Positions 13,992 to 18,582 of a stretch of 18,582 bases of DNA are shown here, piece after piece (the stretch's first letter is position 1; the number at the start of each line of letters is the position of its first letter). The notes under the pieces are model-generated. The model was not told the DNA's origin, ran no database searches, and saw only the letters and a program-made list of their open reading frames with translations. The translations under genes were made by a program, and so were the position numbers. Source of the DNA: Planctomycetota bacterium. Its GTDB lineage: Bacteria > Planctomycetota > Phycisphaerae > UBA1845 > CAIVHJ01. The stretch is from assembly GCA_022573485.1 (NCBI GenBank), contig JACZTW010000028.1, forward strand, positions 1 to 18,582, written 5' to 3'.

Positions 13992-15081
13992 ACTCGTCAT
14001 GCACAGCATCATCGCCACCGGCCTGTCGGGCATCGCCCTCTTGCCCCGACCGGTTCTCGCGATGACACTGCAAAGCGAGCAAGACAATCCTCAGCACTCA
14101 GCACTCAGCACTCAGCACTCAGCCCTTGACGTCGTCGAGCGGTTCGTCGAGTACGTCCAGGGGCGCGAATCCTATCCGGAAACAGTCCGCCGCTTCGTCG
14201 CCGAAGAATGGCAGAGACGCAAAGACGGCACGGCCCTGCGTGCATTCATTCCCGAGGCGCTCGCGGTGTTGCACCCGCGTTTCAAGATCGGCTTGGATGC
14301 CTACGAAGCCCGGCAGTATGGTTACTGCGCCAAGATCATGGGCGAGCTATCCTTGAATTCCAATCGCTATCTGTCCTCGTACGCCGTGCTGTTCCAGACC
14401 AAGGCGCTCGTGCAGGAAGTCCAACTCCAATACGCTGCCATGCTGTTGAACTTTTATTTGCGTGAAGGCTTCGACGTGTCGGAGTACTGCCTCGACGTTG
14501 CGGAAATGAAGTTCCTACAAGGCTACTGCCTGTTTCACACCTTCCAGATCGAGCAGGCCCGCGACGCGCTGAACCATTTTCTGGAAGACTATCCCGAGAG
14601 TGACCCTGCGCTGCGCGCGTCATCCCGCGAGTTGCTGCAAAGCATGTCGCCGCCGCCGCGCAAAGACTTGGGCCAAGTCGCGCACTTGATGGCCGACGCC
14701 GGGCTGTGGCTGACCGAGGGCGAAACCGGTATCGATCCTCAAATCCAGCAGGCCAAAGCCTTGATGATCCTCGAGGAAATGATCCGCAACGCGGAGCAAC
14801 AGGAGCGCCAACAGCAACAGCAACAGCAACAGGGCCAGGGGCAACCCTCTGCCCAGCAAGCTCAGACTCCTCAGCGGCCTGCCTCGCAGTCAGCCTTGCC
14901 GCAGGGCAAAGCGACGCAGGGCCAACTGCACAGCGCCCCGCGTGCCGCTCCGGGCGAGGTCTGGGGCAGCATGAAGCCGCAGCAACGCGCCCGCATCTTG
15001 CAGGTCTTGCAAGAGAACTTCCCCAACCGCTACCGTCAACTGGTTGAGCAATACTACAAGGAGCTTGCCCGCGAACAATGA
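13984..15081 (+). CDS. Exported helical (TPR-like) protein with Gln-rich linker
   Basis: A 365-residue protein whose ATG overlaps the previous stop (ATGACTAG); an AAGGGA ribosome site lies 4-5 bases upstream. Residues 1-26 resemble a signal peptide ending PRPVLA. Residues 36-47 are encoded by a CTCAGCA heptamer array. The central region (about 50-250) is helical with TPR-like spacing (YEARQYGYCAKIMGELSL, then LQGYCLFHTFQIEQARDAL), but I cannot assign repeats with certainty. A Gln-rich linker near 272-290 is encoded by CAACAG repeats. The C-terminus, roughly 320-365, contains WGSMKPQQRARILQ and ENFPNRYRQLVEQYYKEL, a tail I recall from proteins of similar planctomycete operons. It probably works in the periplasm with the upstream membrane proteins (inference). 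Its stop overlaps the next start as ATGA. Confidence 0.83.
   Translation: MTRLVMHSIIATGLSGIALLPRPVLAMTLQSEQDNPQHSALSTQHSALDVVERFVEYVQGRESYPETVRRFVAEEWQRRKDGTALRAFIPEALAVLHPRFKIGLDAYEARQYGYCAKIMGELSLNSNRYLSSYAVLFQTKALVQEVQLQYAAMLLNFYLREGFDVSEYCLDVAEMKFLQGYCLFHTFQIEQARDALNHFLEDYPESDPALRASSRELLQSMSPPPRKDLGQVAHLMADAGLWLTEGETGIDPQIQQAKALMILEEMIRNAEQQERQQQQQQQQGQGQPSAQQAQTPQRPASQSALPQGKATQGQLHSAPRAAPGEVWGSMKPQQRARILQVLQENFPNRYRQLVEQYYKELAREQ
14090..14124 (+). repeat. CTCAGCA heptamer array, 5 units
   Basis: Four CTCAGCA and one CTCAGCC in exact register, 35 bases, read in frame as PQHSALSTQHSAL between the signal peptide and the helical domain of the 13984 protein. Confidence 0.93.
14809..14832 (+). 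repeat. CAACAG hexamer array, 4 units
   Basis: Four exact CAACAG units encoding part of the Gln-rich linker. Its 6-base period is frame-neutral, so it looks like ordinary codon-repeat expansion rather than the heptamer family. Confidence 0.88.
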
Positions 15082-16304
15082 CTCGATCCGTTGGAATCAT
15101 CGCTGCCACGCTGCTGATCGGCGCCGGGCAAACTCTCTTGGCCGGCGCGGACTTCGGCGAGCTCAGTCGAGGCGCGGTGCCGGTCGAAGCCACGCGCATT
15201 GACGGCTCGGTGATCACAGGAGAATGGCTGCCCGTCGATGAGCCGGGCAAGATCGGCCTGCGCACCAAGGATCGGCGGGAGATCCTGTCCGCAGACGATT
15301 TGATCTCGCTGCGTTTCATCGACGCGTTTGCGCCGACCCGTTCGCAAGAGTGGGCGGTGACGGTGTGGTGCAACAATGGCTCGATCATTCCGGCGGACAT
15401 CGTTGATGGGGACGAGACCGCGGTGCGTCTCAAGACGCCCTTCGCCGAGCGGGTCACCGTGGCTTTGAAGGACATCGCCGCCATCCAATGGAACCGGCAC
15501 CAGGCCAGATTCGGCAAACTCATGCAGGAGCATCTTGCCGCACGAAGCGAGTCGAAGGATACGCTCATCGCGCTCCGCGACGACAAGCCCCGATCGCTGG
15601 AGGGCGCCATCGAAGCCATTTCCGGCGATGGCGGCTCGTTCAACTTCCGAAACAGGGTCTTGCGCTTCACTTCCCGCAACACAGTTGGACTGGTCTTGGC
15701 CGCCGTAGCCGGTGCCAAGCCGGCCCCCGCAGTATGCGTGATCGACGACGGATATCGCATCGCAGGCCACATCCTCCGCACCTCCTCGGACACGATTTCG
15801 ATACGCGGCGTTTCAGATGCGACCATCTCGCTTTCCGTTCCCACCATTCACGAGATTCGATTCAATAGCACTCGCGTTGTGTACCTCAGCGATTTGCAAC
15901 CGAGCGACCAACAGCAGCGCAGCGCGTTCGACATCCGTTGGCCGGTCCGCTTTGACAGGGCGGTCAGCAACCGGCCGCTGGCGCTGAACGGGCGATCATA
16001 CGCCAAGGGCCTCGGCGTACATGCTCACAGCGAGATCACCTACCAACTTGACCAGGCCTACCGGTCGTTCGCTGCTACGGTTGGCATCGACGACTTCACC
16101 CGGCCCGCCGGCCACGTGATCTTCCAAGTGTTCGGCGACGATCGCGAACTGTTCAACAGCGGCGCAATCACTGGCCGGGACGATCCGCGAGACGTGCTCG
16201 TGGATCTGGCCGGCGTGCGCGTCATCCAATTGGTCGTCCAACAGGCGGAGCAACTCGACATCGGCGACCACGCTGACTGGGCCAACGCTCGCCTGATCAA
16301 GTAG
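15078..16304 (+). CDS. Exported NPCBM-domain protein
   Basis: A 408-residue protein starting at ATG 15078 within an ATGA overlap. Residues 1-22 form a signal peptide (MTRSVGIIAATLLIGAG). The N-terminal half, about 30-270, is beta-rich and repeats a pattern of the type DGSVITGEW, NNGSIIPADI and DGYRIAGHIL, each followed by a strand and a hydrophobic stretch. The C-terminal 125 residues match the NPCBM fold (putative carbohydrate-binding module): FDIRWPV, then RSYAKGLGVHAHSEITY, VGIDD, VIFQVFGD and a final WANARL. The domain suggests carbohydrate or glycan binding outside the cytoplasm; no catalytic domain is visible. It is the last gene of the presumed operon, and no clear terminator follows. 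The domain call is from motif recognition and is fairly secure. Confidence 0.87.
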   Translation: MTRSVGIIAATLLIGAGQTLLAGADFGELSRGAVPVEATRIDGSVITGEWLPVDEPGKIGLRTKDRREILSADDLISLRFIDAFAPTRSQEWAVTVWCNNGSIIPADIVDGDETAVRLKTPFAERVTVALKDIAAIQWNRHQARFGKLMQEHLAARSESKDTLIALRDDKPRSLEGAIEAISGDGGSFNFRNRVLRFTSRNTVGLVLAAVAGAKPAPAVCVIDDGYRIAGHILRTSSDTISIRGVSDATISLSVPTIHEIRFNSTRVVYLSDLQPSDQQQRSAFDIRWPVRFDRAVSNRPLALNGRSYAKGLGVHAHSEITYQLDQAYRSFAATVGIDDFTRPAGHVIFQVFGDDRELFNSGAITGRDDPRDVLVDLAGVRVIQLVVQQAEQLDIGDHADWANARLIK

Positions 16305-16672
16305 TTGCGCTCCGCACTCGTTTCACGTCACGCCGCAGTCAATGCAGGCACCGCATCGGTCCGAAAACAGAATACATCGATTCCCATAATCGGATTTCCC
16401 GCCGTGCCCCCGCTTCTCCGCACTCCCAGCCGCAGTAGCAGCCGGTGTCCGAACGCATCGAATCTTCTAATAATTGTCGATTTCCGTGTAATTGGGCTCC
16501 CTTCGTCGTGCGGACTGAATATAATCGATATCGGAACGTGCCGACTGCGGGAAGGAACAATCACGGAGCAGGTCTGTAACGCCACCTGAATTCGTGGCGC
16601 TCTGCCCAATCCATCTCGAGTCTTGACCAGCGGGAAACAGCCCATGTGCGCCGGGAGTAAGGCGGTATCTTC
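16305..16672. other. Non-coding gap between operon and cytochrome gene
   Basis: A 368-base gap. A frame of 94 codons begins directly after the previous stop with TTG but has no ribosome site or family likeness. The gap has a locally AT-richer part (16463-16530), a possible -10 box at 16520, and a small hairpin CGCCAC/GTGGCG at 16580-16599 without a T-run. I see no RNA gene. Confidence 0.6.
16520..16525 (+). promoter_or_regulatory. Possible sigma-70-type -10 box
   Basis: An exact TATAAT in an AT-richer patch 148 bases before the cytochrome start. No good -35 box is present at 16-18 bases; a TTGGGC lies 22 bases upstream. It is a weak candidate promoter for the cytochrome gene. Confidence 0.25.
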
Positions 16673-18582
16673 GTGAGTAGACCGACGCATTCTGGATTCA
16701 TCCGGCGAAGCTCGATCACATTGATTGTCGTGACATGCTGCCTGCTTGCGCAGCGCCAACGCACAATCTTTGCGGGCGATCCTCCGCCTCCGTTGGTGCC
16801 GACGACGGTCGAAGACTTCTTCCTGCCGGGGACGCAACCCGATCCCGGCGGCATCGAACTGACGCCCATTGAGCCCGCGTCGCCGCTGTGTCACATGTGT
16901 CACGGCTTCTATGACCCGGACTACGGCCAGCCGCACGAAGCCGAGCCCTTCCGCAACTGGGTCGGCAGCATGATGGCTCAAGCCTCGCGAGACCCGATCT
17001 TCTATGCCGCGCTCACCATCGCCAATCAGGACGCTGGCGAGAGCGGCGACCTGTGCATCCGCTGCCACGCACCCGGTGCCTGGCTGGGCGGCCGCGCCAC
17101 ACCCACCGACGGCTCCGGGTTCAGCGAGATGGTCGATTTCGACGGCGTGACCTGCCACTTCTGCCACCGACTGGTCAACCCCGCGTATGACCCGGCCGAA
17201 AGCCCGGCCGAAGACGTGCCCATCATCTTTGACTTGATCATCGCGGGCTTGTTGCCGGCGGAGTTCGGCTCGGCCCAGTATGTCGTCGATCCCAGCGACG
17301 TCCGCCGCGGGCCGGAATCCGGCGACGACTGGCCTTACAACCCGCACGGCGATGCCGTGAACATCATCCTCTCGCCGTTCCACCGCAAGGCCGACTTGTG
17401 CGGCACGTGTCACGACGTCAGCAACCCGGCCTTCAGCCGCCAGCCCGACGGCAGCTACCTGCCCAACGAGCTCGGCCAGCCGCATCCCACGATGCTCCAG
17501 GCCGACATGTTCCCGGTCGAGCGCACCTACGGCGAATGGTCGCAGAGCCAGTTCGCCGCCGGCGGCGTGCAGCTCGACGGGCGCTTCGGAGGCGAGCACC
17601 CCACGGGCGTCATGGAGATCTGCCAGGATTGCCACATGCCCGATCGCGTTGGCCCGGCTTGCAACCTCGGTGACGAATTCCCCGCCCACGACCACATGCC
17701 CCAGCACGCCTTCAACGGCGGCAACACTTGGGTATTGAGCGCCGTCCGCACGCTCTATAGCGACTGGGACACCGGACTGAACGATGACATCGCCAACGAC
17801 GCCCGAGCCCGCGTGCTGCAGATGCTCCAGAATGCCTCCGACATGGACTTGACCGTCGAGGACGACATCCTCCGCGTCCGCATCACCAACTACGCCGGCC
17901 ACAAGCTGCCCACCGGCTATCCCGAAGGCCGGCGCATGTGGCTCAACGTGCGTTTCTTCGATCAAGAGGATCAACTCGTCGCCGAGCACGGCGCCTACGA
18001 CGCCGAGACCGCGACCCTGACCACCGCCGACACCAAGGTCTACGAAATGAAACTCGGCATGGATCAGGCCATGGCCGACATCACCGGCCTGCCGGTGGGC
18101 GAGTCGTTCCACTTTGCAATCAACAACACCATCATCCTGGACAACCGCATCCCGCCGATCGGCTTCACCAACGCCGGCTTCGAGAGCGTGCAGGCCGGGC
18201 CGGTCGATTACGCCTACGCCGACGGCCAATACTGGGACGACTCCGAGTACGCTATTCCCAAAACCGCCGTCCAAGTAACCGTCACGTTCTACTTCCAGAC
18301 CACGTCGCGGGAGTACATCGAGTTCCTTCGCGACGAGAACATCACTGACGACCGAGGCCAAATCGCCTACGACGTCTGGGAACTCCACGGCAAGAGTGCC
18401 CCGGCGATCATGGATCAACTGACGCTCAACTTGATCGGCCCGCCCGCCGACCTCGATATCGACGGAGACGTCGATGCCGCCGACCTGGCCATCCTGCTTG
18501 GAAGCTGGGGCCTATGTCCCGAGCCAAACGACTGCCCCGCCGACCTCAACGGCGACGGCGCCGGGGGTGCCTTCGACCTCGC
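16673..18582 (+). CDS. Multiheme c-type cytochrome with dockerin-like tail, 3' end missing
   Basis: An open frame from GTG 16673 to the window end, 636 codons without a stop. An in-frame TAA at 16658 limits the start; GTG is the first start codon after it, with a weak AAGG upstream. The N-terminus is signal-like (RRSSITLIVVTCCLLA). Five CXXCH heme-attachment motifs are visible: CHMCH (16889-16903), CIRCH (17054), CHFCH (17153), CGTCH (17399) and CQDCH (17621). Further His residues, such as HDHMPQH and GHKLPTG, could be axial ligands. A beta-rich domain follows. From 18449 there are two dockerin-like calcium-loop repeats, DIDGDVDAADLAILLGSWG and DLNGDGAGGAFDL, with CPEPNDCPAD between them, as in GC-type dockerin-anchored planctomycete proteins. 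It is probably an exported electron-transfer protein. Its partner enzyme is not in the window. Confidence 0.88.
   Translation, partial: MSRPTHSGFIRRSSITLIVVTCCLLAQRQRTIFAGDPPPPLVPTTVEDFFLPGTQPDPGGIELTPIEPASPLCHMCHGFYDPDYGQPHEAEPFRNWVGSMMAQASRDPIFYAALTIANQDAGESGDLCIRCHAPGAWLGGRATPTDGSGFSEMVDFDGVTCHFCHRLVNPAYDPAESPAEDVPIIFDLIIAGLLPAEFGSAQYVVDPSDVRRGPESGDDWPYNPHGDAVNIILSPFHRKADLCGTCHDVSNPAFSRQPDGSYLPNELGQPHPTMLQADMFPVERTYGEWSQSQFAAGGVQLDGRFGGEHPTGVMEICQDCHMPDRVGPACNLGDEFPAHDHMPQHAFNGGNTWVLSAVRTLYSDWDTGLNDDIANDARARVLQMLQNASDMDLTVEDDILRVRITNYAGHKLPTGYPEGRRMWLNVRFFDQEDQLVAEHGAYDAETATLTTADTKVYEMKLGMDQAMADITGLPVGESFHFAINNTIILDNRIPPIGFTNAGFESVQAGPVDYAYADGQYWDDSEYAIPKTAVQVTVTFYFQTTSREYIEFLRDENITDDRGQIAYDVWELHGKSAPAIMDQLTLNLIGPPADLDIDGDVDAADLAILLGSWGLCPEPNDCPADLNGDGAGGAFDL

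Noticed and set aside
14336..15847. A 503-codon open frame on the minus strand
   Set aside because: It crosses two well-supported + strand genes and their overlap, with Ser/Arg-rich composition and no recognisable domain.
16305..16589. A 94-codon frame directly after the NPCBM gene
   Set aside because: It has a TTG start, no ribosome site, low-complexity composition and no family likeness.
16328..18418. A 696-codon open frame on the minus strand
   Set aside because: It lies opposite the cytochrome gene, is rich in Val, Gly, Ala and Asp, and shows no motif. The opposite strand has five CXXCH motifs and a dockerin in one frame, so this is a GC-driven shadow.

Overview
The window reads as a Planctomycetota chromosome segment, possibly Phycisphaerae-like. 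It is GC-rich. It carries the MoxR/DUF58/BatA/VWA membrane gene cluster in the planctomycete style, exported proteins with an NPCBM domain and prenyltransferase-type repeats, and a multiheme cytochrome ending in a GC-type dockerin. The taxonomic call is inference from gene content. All genes supported here lie on the + strand.

Layout: (1) 2-1228, end of a PQQ/BamB-like beta-propeller protein cut by the window edge. (2) 1262-2311, exported prenyltransferase/squalene-cyclase-repeat protein. (3) 2326-16304, one long presumed operon: MoxR AAA+ ATPase, DUF58 protein, BatA/VWA membrane protein, a second large VWA membrane protein, a large membrane protein of uncertain family (DUF4175-like), a coiled-coil exported protein, a helical exported protein, and an exported NPCBM-domain protein. 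(4) 16305-16672, non-coding gap with a possible promoter. (5) 16673 to the window end, multiheme c-type cytochrome with at least five CXXCH motifs and a dockerin-like tail, running off the window.

The operon probably builds a MoxR-VWA envelope system. The MoxR ATPase acts on, or assembles with, three consecutive proteins carrying metal-ion-dependent adhesion (MIDAS) motifs, anchored in the membrane together with coiled-coil and helical partners. Its substrate is unknown. Four junctions overlap tightly: ATGA at 4592, 6877 and 15078, and an 8-base overlap at 13984.

The most unusual feature is short tandem repeats. Heptamer arrays (CTCAGCA/CTCAGTC, GAAGTAC, GCGGAAT, GGCTACT) and octamer arrays (CACSAAGR) lie at the loose junctions or are embedded in reading frames, and are always read in a stop-free direction where they are coding. 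A 130-bp repeat-filled insert between moxR and the DUF58 gene is flanked by a 39-bp duplication. One copy encodes the MoxR C-terminus and the other the DUF58 N-terminus, in different frames. A palindrome-rich element of about 226 bp with long terminal inverted repeats fills the gap at 9458-9683. I see no tRNA, rRNA, CRISPR array or transposase gene.
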